From positions 186,001 through 250,000 of the forward strand of contig NZ_JABFDH010000001.1 in assembly GCF_013403975.1 (NCBI RefSeq): 64,000 nucleotides of DNA, in the 5' to 3' direction. This DNA is from Winogradskyella ursingii (GTDB taxonomy: Bacteria; Bacteroidota; Bacteroidia; Flavobacteriales; Flavobacteriaceae). The translations under genes and the position numbers were made by a program. Shown here in pieces: positions 1 through 7,642 of the stretch. Position 1 is the stretch's first letter. Every line of letters begins with the position of its first letter. The notes under the pieces are model-generated. The model was not told the origin of the DNA and did not search any database. It saw only the letters and a program-made list of their open reading frames with translations.

Positions 1-1
1 T

Positions 2-2407
2 TGTTTATGGATTACTAATATAGACCCGATTAAGTACGATTTGCTTTTTGAGCGTTTTCTCAATCCAGATCGTGTGAGTATGCCTGATATTGATATTGAT
101 TTTGACGATGAAGGTCGTGGTCGGGTTATGCAATACGTAATTGACAAATACGGATCCAATCAAGTGGCACAAATTATCACTTACGGAACAATGGCAGCAA
201 AATCCTCAATAAGAGATACAGCGCGTGTGCTGGATTTACCATTAGGTGATGCGGATAGGATTGCTAAATTAATTCCTACAATGTCCAAACTCGGTAAGAT
301 TTTTGGTCTGGATGAAAAGCAATTGGCAAAAAAATTCCGTTCCGAGGATTTAGAAAAAGTAAACGAATTGCTGAATATTTCAGACGGTGAAGATTTACAA
401 GCCGAAACCGTTAACCAAGCACGTATTTTGGAAGGTTCTGTTAGAAATACAGGAATTCATGCCTGTGGTGTTATAATTACACCAGGCGATATTACTAATT
501 ATGTGCCAGTTTCCGTAGCAAAGGATTCTGATTTGTATGTGACACAATTTGATAACTCTGTGGTGGAAAGTGCAGGGTTGTTAAAAATGGATTTCTTGGG
601 ATTAAAAACGCTGACTTTAATCAAAGACACGGTGAAAATCGTAAAAGCAAAACACGATATTACGCTTGACCCAGAGAATTTTCCGCTCGATGATGAAAAA
701 ACCTACGAGTTATTCCAGCGTGGTGAAACAGTTGGTGTGTTTCAATATGAATCGCCTGGCATGCAAAAACACATGAAGAATCTGAAGCCAACGGTTTTTG
801 ATGATTTAATTGCAATGAACGCTCTCTACCGCCCAGGTCCTATGGAATATATTCCAAGCTTTATTGCGCGTAAGCATGGTGATGAAGAGATTGTTTACGA
901 TTTGCCAGAAATGGAAGAATACCTTAAGGAAACGTACGGCATTACGGTTTACCAAGAGCAAGTGATGCTGTTATCTCAAAAATTAGCTGATTTCACAAAA
1001 GGTGAAGCTGATGTTTTGAGAAAAGCGATGGGTAAAAAACAGATTGCGGTTTTGGATAAAATGAAACCAAAATTCATTGAACAAGCTGGTGCAAAAGGAC
1101 TTGACAAAGATAAATTGGAAAAAATATGGAAAGATTGGGAAGCCTTTGCGAGTTATGCCTTTAACAAATCGCACTCAACATGTTATGCATGGATTGCCTA
1201 CCAAACAGCCTATTTAAAAGCCCATTATCCAGCAGAATATATGGCTGCGGTACTGTCCAATAACATGAACGACATAAAATCCGTAACCTTCTTTATGGAA
1301 GAATGTAAAAGGATGCGCTTACCGGTTTTAGGACCAAGTGTAAATGAGAGTTACTATAAATTTTCGGTGAACAAAGACAATGCAGTTCGTTTTGGAATGG
1401 GAGCCATAAAAGGAGTAGGACATGGAGCCGTAAAAACCATTGTCGAAAACCGAAAAGAAAATGGGAATTACAAGTCTATTTTCGATTTGGCAAAGCGCAT
1501 TGATTTACGAGCAGCTAACAAAAAAGCTTTTGAAGGATTGGCTAATGCAGGTGGATTTGATTGTTGGCCGAACACACATCGCGCACAATATTTTGCACAT
1601 GACGGTGATGGTATTACATTTTTGGAAAAAGCTGTAAAATATGGTGCCAAGCATCAGGAAAATGAAAATTCAGCGCAAGTGAGTTTATTTGGTGAAGCGA
1701 GTGATGTGCAAATTGCAGAGCCTGTGGTGCCACCATGCGAAGATTGGGGAACGATGGAAAAATTATCTCGTGAAAAGGAGGTGGTTGGAATTTATATTTC
1801 GGGTCATCCGTTGGATGATTTTCAAATTGAAATGAAGAGTTTTTGCAACGGCACTATTGCGCATTTTAATAATTTGGAAGCTATCGTCAATCGTGAAATT
1901 ACCTTTGGTGGTGTGGTTACCGACGTACAGCATCGCGTAAGCAAACAGGGCAGAGGTTGGGCATTATTCACTATTGAAGATTATACCGATAGTTTTGAGT
2001 TTAGAATTTTCGGTGAGGACTATCTCAAGTTCAGACATTTCTTTGTGGTAAACTCATTTGTATATGTGAGAGCATACATTAAAGAGGGTTGGGTAAATAG
2101 AGACACAGGGAAAAAAGGTGATCCGAGGATTCAGTTTAATAATTTTCAACTATTGCATGACGTAATGGAAACCTATGCGAAAAAACTATCGATACAATTG
2201 AATATTAGGGATTTGGAAAAAGATACAATTTCCATTTTGTACGATTTAATAAAAATTCACGAAGGCAGTAAAACTTTAAATTTTGTAGTGTACGACAATG
2301 CTGAAAAAATAAAAGTGCAGATGCCAAGCCGTAAGAATAAGGTAAAAATTTCGCAAGAATTATTGAACGAGTTAAAAGAGCATGATGTACGGTATAAGTT
2401 AAATTGA
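2..2407 (+). CDS. dnaE: DNA polymerase III alpha subunit, C-terminal part (5' truncated by window edge)
   Basis: This is the replicative polymerase subunit that elongates both strands at the fork. The frame is open from base 2, so the gene starts outside the window and about 800 C-terminal residues are visible. The palm motif FERFLNP...SMPDIDIDF, holding the catalytic aspartates, sits at the very start. It is followed by fingers-type sequence (NALYRPGPMEYIP, TVYQEQVMLL, AFNKSHSTCYAWIAYQTAYLK), a helix-hairpin-helix region near FDLAKRIDLR, and an OB-fold-like segment (EITFGGVVTDVQHRV...GWALFTIEDY) near the C-terminus. The PHP domain expected upstream is not visible. It is a housekeeping chromosomal gene outside the mobile element. 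The product call is near certain; an internal TTG at 41 is not the true start. Confidence 0.97.
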   Translation, partial: CLWITNIDPIKYDLLFERFLNPDRVSMPDIDIDFDDEGRGRVMQYVIDKYGSNQVAQIITYGTMAAKSSIRDTARVLDLPLGDADRIAKLIPTMSKLGKIFGLDEKQLAKKFRSEDLEKVNELLNISDGEDLQAETVNQARILEGSVRNTGIHACGVIITPGDITNYVPVSVAKDSDLYVTQFDNSVVESAGLLKMDFLGLKTLTLIKDTVKIVKAKHDITLDPENFPLDDEKTYELFQRGETVGVFQYESPGMQKHMKNLKPTVFDDLIAMNALYRPGPMEYIPSFIARKHGDEEIVYDLPEMEEYLKETYGITVYQEQVMLLSQKLADFTKGEADVLRKAMGKKQIAVLDKMKPKFIEQAGAKGLDKDKLEKIWKDWEAFASYAFNKSHSTCYAWIAYQTAYLKAHYPAEYMAAVLSNNMNDIKSVTFFMEECKRMRLPVLGPSVNESYYKFSVNKDNAVRFGMGAIKGVGHGAVKTIVENRKENGNYKSIFDLAKRIDLRAANKKAFEGLANAGGFDCWPNTHRAQYFAHDGDGITFLEKAVKYGAKHQENENSAQVSLFGEASDVQIAEPVVPPCEDWGTMEKLSREKEVVGIYISGHPLDDFQIEMKSFCNGTIAHFNNLEAIVNREITFGGVVTDVQHRVSKQGRGWALFTIEDYTDSFEFRIFGEDYLKFRHFFVVNSFVYVRAYIKEGWVNRDTGKKGDPRIQFNNFQLLHDVMETYAKKLSIQLNIRDLEKDTISILYDLIKIHEGSKTLNFVVYDNAEKIKVQMPSRKNKVKISQELLNELKEHDVRYKLN

Positions 2408-2566
2408 TAAATCTTTTTTCACCGAGTTTGTAGAAATGCTGTGGTTGGGCCGAGATTAAATCCGTCAATATGGCAATAAACAAATCAAATACTGCCATTG
2501 TAAGGTTTGGCAGAATTTTTGACTAATTTTGTGTAAATGAAGTAGAATACAATAAAACTAAATATT

Positions 2567-2884
2567 ATGGCATTAGAAATAACAGATGCAACTTTTGAAG
2601 AAACAGTATTAAAGAGCGATAAGCCAGTAATGGTAGATTTTTGGGCAGCATGGTGCGGACCTTGCCGTATGGTTGGGCCAATTATTGACGAAATTAGCAC
2701 GGAATACGACGGAAAAGCCGTTGTGGGTAAGATTGATGTCGATGCAAACCAAGAATTTGCTGCTAAATATGGTGTTAGAAATATTCCAACCGTATTGATT
2801 TTTAAGGACGGTGAAGTTGTTGGTCGTCAAGTTGGTGTAGCACCTAAAAATGCATACGCTGAAGCGATTGATGCACTTTTATAA
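2567..2884 (+). CDS. trxA: Thioredoxin
   Basis: A 105-residue thioredoxin, the usual length for this cytosolic disulfide reductase. The active site WCGPC is at residues 29-33, preceded by VMVDFWAA, and the cis-proline loop NIPTVLIF is at about 72-79. It follows dnaE by 160 bp. A TAnnTTTG-like -7 element (TAATTTTG, 2524-2531) suggests its own promoter, although a well-spaced -33 element is not obvious. A strong hairpin follows the stop, so it is probably monocistronic. The family identification is secure. Confidence 0.96.
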   Translation: MALEITDATFEETVLKSDKPVMVDFWAAWCGPCRMVGPIIDEISTEYDGKAVVGKIDVDANQEFAAKYGVRNIPTVLIFKDGEVVGRQVGVAPKNAYAEAIDALL

Positions 2885-2917
2885 TCAATAATTAGAGTAA
2901 GCTCTAAAAGAAATGAT

Positions 2918-2948
2918 AAAAGGTTTGCCATTATGGTGAACCTTTTTT
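2918..2948 (+). terminator. Rho-independent terminator of trxA
   Basis: The arms AAAAGGTT (2918-2925) and AACCTTTT (2939-2946) enclose a second short stem CCA/TGG, and the 3' arm runs into a T-run. It lies 33 bp after the trxA stop codon. Confidence 0.8.
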
Positions 2949-2979
2949 AGTTTCAACTCTATTTTAAATTAAGATATTC

Positions 2980-3113
2980 TGTCATTTCGAGCATTGTCGA
3001 GAAATCTCACTTTTTAGTAAGATTGTATTTCTAATATGCTTTATGCGACAAATAATAAACTATAAATACAAGTTGCTAATTGCTTCCCGAATCTGTTCTG
3101 AACGCAGTCGAAG
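2980..3113. repeat. Candidate flavobacterial dispersed intergenic repeat (degenerate)
   Basis: Bases 2981-3008 read like the GTCATTTCGAG...TCGAGAAATCTC half, and 3096-3113 (TTCTGAACGCAGTCGAAG) like the TTCGACTGCGTTCAG half, of a short repeat that I recall as common between genes in Flavobacteriaceae. Only one copy is clear here, so assignment to a family is from memory and needs a genome self-comparison. No gene is seen in 2949-3131. Confidence 0.4.
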
Positions 3114-3131
3114 TAAGAAGGCTAAGATGAG

Positions 3132-4061
3132 ATGGACATACAACAAGAACTCAACAAAGCAGGAGGTTTTAAAAACCTAGAATTACTCGCAAGGCAAGTC
3201 GTCGAGGGTTTTATCGCTGGTATGCACAAAAGTCCATTTCATGGATTTTCAGCAGAATTTGCTGAACATAAAATTTACAATCAAGGAGAAAGTACAAAAC
3301 ATATTGATTGGAAACTCTATGCTAAGACAGACCGTTTATACACAAAGCGTTATGATGAGGAAACTAATCTGCGTTGTCATATTATCTTAGACAATAGTAG
3401 CTCAATGCATTATCCCGATTCTGCGGGAACTTCTATCGATAACCTTAATAAAATTGCATTTTCGGCTTTGGCAAGTGCGTCGTTGATGCACATCCTAAAA
3501 AAACAACGTGATGCTGTTGGTTTGAGTATCTACAGCGACACGTATGATTTTTATTCACCTGAAAAAGGAAGTGAACGCCATCATAGAATGTTGTTGAACC
3601 AACTAAGTGAAGCTGTAGTATCTAAACCTGAAACATCAACCACTGAAACATACAAGTATTTGCACCAGATTGCTGAGAAAATTCATCGTAGATCATTGAT
3701 TTTTGTATTTACAGATATGTTTCAAACTTCAGAGGATGATGAAAAGCTATTTGAAGCACTGCGGCATTTAAAGCATAATAAACATGAGGTGGTTCTGTTT
3801 CATGTGTTCGATAAAGAAAAAGAATTGACTTTCAATTTTGATAATAGACCAAAACGTTTTATTGACGTTGAGACAGGCGAATACATCAACTTATATGCAG
3901 ATAATATCAAGGACAATTACGAAAAAGCTGTTAAAGAGTATTTTGAAAACTTGAAGTTGAAATGCGGCCAATATCGAATTAAGTACGTCGAAGCCAATAT
4001 TAATGCAGGTTTTAATCACATACTCACTACATATATGATTGAGCGTCAAAAGATGCTTTAA
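3132..4061 (+). CDS. DUF58 domain protein (von Willebrand A-like)
   Basis: A 309-residue DUF58 protein. The family signature region YNQGESTKHIDWKLYAKTDRLYTKRYDEE lies at about residues 55-84, followed by a vWA-like stretch with the metal-site motif DNSSSM. The family usually sits beside MoxR ATPases and Bat proteins and is thought to assist assembly or stress tolerance in the envelope; no MoxR gene is visible here. No signal peptide or transmembrane segment is seen, so it should be cytosolic. Nothing of 20 residues or more is oddly repeated or missing. The ATG at 3132 is chosen because the family-typical N-terminus (residues GGFKNLELLARQVVEGF) follows directly. Confidence 0.88.
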   Translation: MDIQQELNKAGGFKNLELLARQVVEGFIAGMHKSPFHGFSAEFAEHKIYNQGESTKHIDWKLYAKTDRLYTKRYDEETNLRCHIILDNSSSMHYPDSAGTSIDNLNKIAFSALASASLMHILKKQRDAVGLSIYSDTYDFYSPEKGSERHHRMLLNQLSEAVVSKPETSTTETYKYLHQIAEKIHRRSLIFVFTDMFQTSEDDEKLFEALRHLKHNKHEVVLFHVFDKEKELTFNFDNRPKRFIDVETGEYINLYADNIKDNYEKAVKEYFENLKLKCGQYRIKYVEANINAGFNHILTTYMIERQKML

Positions 4062-4086
4062 AAAATAATTTTTTTAGCAATTTTTG

Positions 4087-4117
4087 TTTGCTGAATTAAA
4101 AATGCAACGTATATTTG
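4087..4117 (+). promoter_or_regulatory. Bacteroidota-type promoter of tRNA-Asp
   Basis: TTTG (4087-4090), exactly 19 bp of spacer, then TATATTTG (4110-4117), matching the Bacteroidota consensus TTTG-N19-TAnnTTTG. The tRNA begins 18 bp downstream. Confidence 0.85.
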
Positions 4118-4135
4118 CCCTCGCAATTAAGCAAC

Positions 4136-4209
4136 GGTCTGGTAGTTCAGTTGGTTAGAATGTCGCCCTGTCACGGCGAAGGTCGCGGGTTCGAGTCCCG
4201 TCCAGACCG
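4136..4209 (+). tRNA. tRNA-Asp (GTC anticodon)
   Basis: A 74-nt cloverleaf. The acceptor stem GGTCTGG pairs with CCAGACC (4202-4208) and the discriminator is G. The anticodon loop CTGTCAC carries GTC, and the T-arm is GCGGG-TTCGAGT-CCCGT. CCA is not encoded. Its 3' end (from 4188) is the left attachment core of the integrated element, so the tRNA gene stays intact after integration. Confidence 0.97.
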
Positions 4210-4211
4210 CT
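4188..4211 (+). repeat. attL core (24-bp direct repeat, left copy)
   Basis: The 24 bp starting GGTTCGAGTCCC and ending AGACCGCT are identical to 53043-53066. The match breaks on both sides: left CG versus AA upstream, TAAT versus AAAA downstream. The copy covers the T-loop and acceptor 3' strand of tRNA-Asp plus two bases. Confidence 0.93.
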
Positions 4212-4233
4212 TAATGGGAAATCAAAATCCCTC

Positions 4234-4267
4234 AAAACCTTGTAAATCTTATGATTTACAAGGTTTT
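4234..4267 (+). terminator. Element-borne terminator for tRNA-Asp
   Basis: A perfect 15-bp stem (AAAACCTTGTAAATC, 4234-4248) with a TTAT loop and its complement (4253-4267), ending in a T-run. It lies inside the element, 25 bp past the tRNA, and replaces the native terminator that was displaced to 53081. Confidence 0.75.
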
Positions 4268-4315
4268 ATAATTTTAAGGCATTCATAGAATTTGATATGA
4301 TTTGCTTTTAAAAGG

Positions 4316-4359
4316 TCACAAATCGTCAACATATCTTTTCTTATTGCAAAAATGTTGAC
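4316..4359. promoter_or_regulatory. Putative integrase arm-type site, left end
   Basis: TCACAAATCGTCAACATA (4316-4333) is repeated exactly and in the same orientation at 52976-52993 near the right end. Its GTCAACAT part also has an inverted partner ATGTTGAC at 4352-4359. Position and symmetry suggest integrase or accessory-factor binding, which is inferred. The rest of 4268-4439 holds the integrase promoter region and the motif TGATTTGACTTTCGT (4393-4407). Confidence 0.6.
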
Positions 4360-4439
4360 AGATTAATGTAACTTACTCATAATTGGTATAGTTGATTTGA
4401 CTTTCGTCCATCAATGTTTAATCATTAAAGACGACAACT

Positions 4440-5660
4440 ATGCGTACTTCATCAACATTTTCAATCCTGTTCTGGATATATGCTGCCCGTGCAGTAAATA
4501 ACCAGACAAACCTCTATCTACGAATCACTTTAAATGGTCAACGTGTCAACATTAGCCTCAAAAGAAAGGTCAATGTATCAACGTGGAATGCAAAAACACA
4601 AAGAGCGAACGGTTCTGGTAAAGTTACTTGCGTACTAAACAATTACCTCAATGAAATCCAATCGGAAATCTATAGGACTTATGAGCAACTAAAATCAGAA
4701 AATATTCCTTTTACCTCCCAAACCATTAAAGAGCGGTTTTTGGGCGAATCGAAAACTTCCTACTCTTTTTTGGACCTTATTGCCTACTACAACGAAAAGA
4801 TGCAACATAAACTACACAGAAATACCCTTGGTCAGTATAAAACAAGTCAACGGTATATGACCTCTTTTATTAAAAAGGAATTCAAAAAGAACGATATCAC
4901 CTTGTCTGACTTAAACTATGGATTTATTATAGGTTTTGAAAACTTTCTCAGGTCGTACATTCCAAAGGCTGGACAACCCAAAATCGGGAACAATACAGCT
5001 ATGAAGCACATCAAACGTCTTCGCAGAATGGTCACCTTGGCCTATAGAATGGAATGGTTGGACAGAGACCCTTTTGTGAACTTCAAAATGAAGATTGAAA
5101 AGAAAGAACGCGAGTTTCTTACGCAAGATGAACTTGTAAGGATTATGGACTTAAGCTCTTCTATAGAACGTTTGGTTGTTGTCAGAGATTTGTTTGTTTT
5201 CAGTTGCTATACTGGCATATCATATATTGATATTGCAGGGCTTACCGAATCCAACGTCAAGAAGGGTATTGATGGCAACCCTTGGATTATGGCAGATAGA
5301 GTCAAGACGGGTACTCCATTTAAAATTCCCTTACTTCAACAGGCAGCCCAGCTTATAGAAAAATACAGAGAAAGTCCAAGAACTTACCAAACTGGAAAGC
5401 TTTTACCTAACCTGTCCAATCAGAAACTAAATAGTTACCTCAAAGAAATAGCCGACCTATGTGATATACATAAAAACCTGACCTTTCATATGGCAAGACA
5501 TACCTTTGCGACAACGGTGACCCTGAGCAATGGTGTTCCTATTGAAACAGTTTCAAAATTATTAGGGCATACGAAACTTAGCACTACTCAAATTTATGCC
5601 CGGGTTATAGAGAAAAAAGTAAGTGAAGATATGGGGAAATTACAATCAATATTAGGTTAA
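4440..5660 (+). CDS. int: Tyrosine recombinase / integrase, IntDOT-like
   Basis: A 406-residue phage-type integrase that should catalyse strand exchange at the tRNA-Asp attachment site. It has an N-terminal arm-binding region (about 15-90), a SAM-like core-binding domain (about 105-205) and a catalytic domain. Visible catalytic residues are Lys289 (VKTGTP), His350 and Arg353 (HMARH), His377 (LLGHTKLS) and Tyr386 (QIYARV). The position of the first catalytic arginine reads YTGISYIDI, with Ser261 in place of Arg. IntDOT of CTnDOT is known to have a serine there, with nearby arginines helping; Arg249 and Arg287 sit at matching offsets here. It is the first gene of the element, facing inward, with its own promoter region and a palindromic terminator after it. 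Confidence 0.95.
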   Translation: MRTSSTFSILFWIYAARAVNNQTNLYLRITLNGQRVNISLKRKVNVSTWNAKTQRANGSGKVTCVLNNYLNEIQSEIYRTYEQLKSENIPFTSQTIKERFLGESKTSYSFLDLIAYYNEKMQHKLHRNTLGQYKTSQRYMTSFIKKEFKKNDITLSDLNYGFIIGFENFLRSYIPKAGQPKIGNNTAMKHIKRLRRMVTLAYRMEWLDRDPFVNFKMKIEKKEREFLTQDELVRIMDLSSSIERLVVVRDLFVFSCYTGISYIDIAGLTESNVKKGIDGNPWIMADRVKTGTPFKIPLLQQAAQLIEKYRESPRTYQTGKLLPNLSNQKLNSYLKEIADLCDIHKNLTFHMARHTFATTVTLSNGVPIETVSKLLGHTKLSTTQIYARVIEKKVSEDMGKLQSILG

Positions 5661-5685
5661 TTTATTTTCAATTAGACCCTTATCG

Positions 5686-5719
5686 AAAACACCCAAGTTG
5701 GTACCAACTTGGGTGTTTT
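5686..5719. terminator. Perfect 34-bp palindrome after the integrase gene
   Basis: A perfect inverted repeat centred on GGTACC: left arm from 5686 (AAAACACCCAAGTTG), right arm ending at 5719. It begins 26 bp after the int stop codon and is followed by a T-rich run, so it can act as a bidirectional terminator. Its exact symmetry would also allow cruciform formation or protein binding. The remaining bases to 5955 hold no gene; the inverted copy of the int-upstream motif lies at 5876-5890. Confidence 0.65.
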
Positions 5720-5955
5720 AGTTTTTAATGAAAATTGATAGAATTTAAAAGGAAGAAAGTCTTAAAAGGTAATATAAATTCACTCAAAACTGAGCAAATA
5801 TCAAGATGTTAAAATTTCACTCAACTTGGGATAGGGTTGTGAACAAAACTCAATAAACCTATTCAAATTTGTAGAACGAAAGTCAAATCAGGTTAAGGGC
5901 TATCAATAAAAAAGTTGAATCATATGATAGTCCTTTTCTTTAAAACCGTTCTATT

Positions 5956-6240
5956 ATGCCAACAAGTATTATTACCACAGACGACCTTCGGGAATTCAAA
6001 ATTGAATTGCTCGATGATATCAAAAAACTACTTACCAGACAAGCCAGCGGAAAGCTCAAAAAATACCTCAAATCTTCTGAGGTTATGGACTTATTGCAGG
6101 TCAGTCCTGGCACATTGCAGAATCTTCGCATAAATGGCACAATACCCTACACCAAAGTTGGTGGTATCATTTATTACGATACCGAGGAAATCCAAAAGGT
6201 AATGGATGCAAACCGTGTGCAGAACAAGTTCGACCTCTAA
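5956..6240 (+). CDS. Helix-turn-helix protein, excisionase-like
   Basis: A 94-residue protein of the MerR/HTH_17-type small DNA-binding family. The HTH core is at about residues 37-82 (YLKSSEVMDLLQVSPGTLQNLR, then a beta wing PYTKVGGIIYYD and EEIQKVMDANR). Such proteins next to Bacteroidota integrases commonly act as excisionases (Xis) or replication-module regulators. It is followed 3 bp later by the next gene and is likely co-transcribed with it. The ATG at 5956 fits the family length. Excision function is inferred from context only. Confidence 0.8.
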   Translation: MPTSIITTDDLREFKIELLDDIKKLLTRQASGKLKKYLKSSEVMDLLQVSPGTLQNLRINGTIPYTKVGGIIYYDTEEIQKVMDANRVQNKFDL

Positions 6241-6242
6241 CG

Positions 6243-6995
6243 ATGAACTATATAAAGCTACTCAATGCGGCTTTTGAATCGTTCTATTTTGATGACCGCC
6301 TAAATCCTACCCATATCAGTCTGTATATGGCGCTGTTCCAAGAATGGAACAGCTGCCGTTTTATGGATGAATTCTACGTAAACCGACGAGATGTAATGCG
6401 TTGTGCAAAAATAGGTTCAAAGTCCACGTACCATAGATGTATCGTGGAATTGGATTCGTGGCAATATCTCTCGTATTTTCCTTCTAACAATCCATACAAA
6501 GGCAGCAAAATTAAGATGGCCATTATTGGAACAAGTAATGAGCCAGTTGTGGGACAATACAATCCCATATTAGAAAAACTTGCGGAACAGTACCATCCCA
6601 GAAGTGTACCGCTTGAGGGACACCACCATCCCAAAAATGGACAGGTTGTGAACCTACACCGTCCCGAAGATGGACAAGCATTGGTATCTGAAACAAACAA
6701 TATCAAACAGGAAAACTATATAAAACAGCCAAAGGGCTGGCAGGCCGTTTTTGTTTTTTTTGAAGAAAAAGGTTTTGATGCTGATGAAGCAAAAAAATTC
6801 TTTGAGCATTACCAAACCAGAAATTGGCAAACTGGCGATGGAAAAGAAATCAGGGATTGGCGAGCCGTAGCCATCAACTGGATGGACAGAACCGAAATAT
6901 TTGACGAGGAAAACAAGCTAAACAAAAAACAAGCGTCCCAAATCAAGGACAACTTACGAACCACTAAAAATAAAGACTATGGACAACCCCTCTAA
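6243..6995 (+). CDS. DnaD/RepA-like replication-module protein (putative)
   Basis: A 250-residue protein with a winged-helix-like N-terminal half (YMALFQEWNSCRF...VNRRDVMRCAKIGSKSTYHRCIVELDSW), a proline- and glycine-rich linker (about 105-165) and a C-terminal helical region (FFEEKGFDADEAKKFFEHYQTRNWQTGDGKEIRDWRAVAINWM). The tail strongly resembles the C-terminal segment of phage replication organisers of the DnaD/DnaB2 type. The next gene, a DnaC-like ATPase, overlaps its 3' end by 17 bp. The likely role is recruiting helicase or its loader to an origin on the excised circle, which is inferred from domain layout and pairing. Confidence 0.65.
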   Translation: MNYIKLLNAAFESFYFDDRLNPTHISLYMALFQEWNSCRFMDEFYVNRRDVMRCAKIGSKSTYHRCIVELDSWQYLSYFPSNNPYKGSKIKMAIIGTSNEPVVGQYNPILEKLAEQYHPRSVPLEGHHHPKNGQVVNLHRPEDGQALVSETNNIKQENYIKQPKGWQAVFVFFEEKGFDADEAKKFFEHYQTRNWQTGDGKEIRDWRAVAINWMDRTEIFDEENKLNKKQASQIKDNLRTTKNKDYGQPL

Positions 6996-7641
6996 AATAA
7001 CCGAAGGTGGCGTAGAATATTCGCTAGGAAAATTTGATGGCAAAAGTGTCCTCTACGATTTTCCAAAAATTTTAATTTACCTGAATGCCAAAGGGAAACT
7101 GCTTTTCGGCAAAAACTTCAGGATTTATGATGAGGATAAGGACATTTTGCTGAAGCTCTGTTCCTACTTTATCAAGGATAAAGATAATTGTGAAACTTAT
7201 TGCATTGACATTGACAAAGGCATTCTACTTTCCGGACCAGTTGGCTGCGGCAAAACCAGTTTGATGAAATTGCTACGTCATTTAGTTCCGTTGCAACGTC
7301 CTTACGAAATGATTCCCTGCCGGAACGTGACTTTCAGTTTTAACTATTTAGGCTTTAAAACCGTCGAAGAATATGGTAACACCAAATTTTATTGTTTTGA
7401 TGATTTGGGTGTTGAACCTGCTGGCAGGTTTTACGGAAAGGATTTGAACGTGATGGGCGAAGTATTGCTATCTCGATACGAGCTCTATCTTACTACCAAA
7501 CGCAAAATCAAAACCCACGCCACCACTAACCTCAATGCTGAGGAATTGGAAGAACGTTATGGTAATCGAGTTCGTAGCCGGATGCGAGAACTTTTTAATT
7601 TAATTGCTTTTGATACTGGTGCTGGTGATAAAAGGAAGTGA
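6979..7641 (+). CDS. P-loop ATPase, DnaC/IstB-like helicase loader
   Basis: A 220-residue AAA+ type ATPase. Walker A is GPVGCGKTS (about residues 84-92) and Walker B is FYCFDDLGVEP (about 137-147); a sensor-like segment KTHATTNLNAEELEERYGNRVRSRMRELF follows, including the box typical of DnaC/IstB. It overlaps the preceding replication gene by 17 bp and probably loads the host helicase onto the excised element. Its 3' end abuts the convergent protease gene with a 1-bp gap. No transposase is nearby, so an IstB role is unlikely. Confidence 0.8.
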   Translation: MDNPSKITEGGVEYSLGKFDGKSVLYDFPKILIYLNAKGKLLFGKNFRIYDEDKDILLKLCSYFIKDKDNCETYCIDIDKGILLSGPVGCGKTSLMKLLRHLVPLQRPYEMIPCRNVTFSFNYLGFKTVEEYGNTKFYCFDDLGVEPAGRFYGKDLNVMGEVLLSRYELYLTTKRKIKTHATTNLNAEELEERYGNRVRSRMRELFNLIAFDTGAGDKRK

Positions 7642-7642
7642 T

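Noticed and set aside
6979-7641. Insertion sequence IS21 helper ATPase (IstB)
   Set aside because: The ATPase resembles IstB/DnaC, but no IstA transposase or terminal inverted repeats flank it; pairing with a DnaD-like gene favours a replication role.
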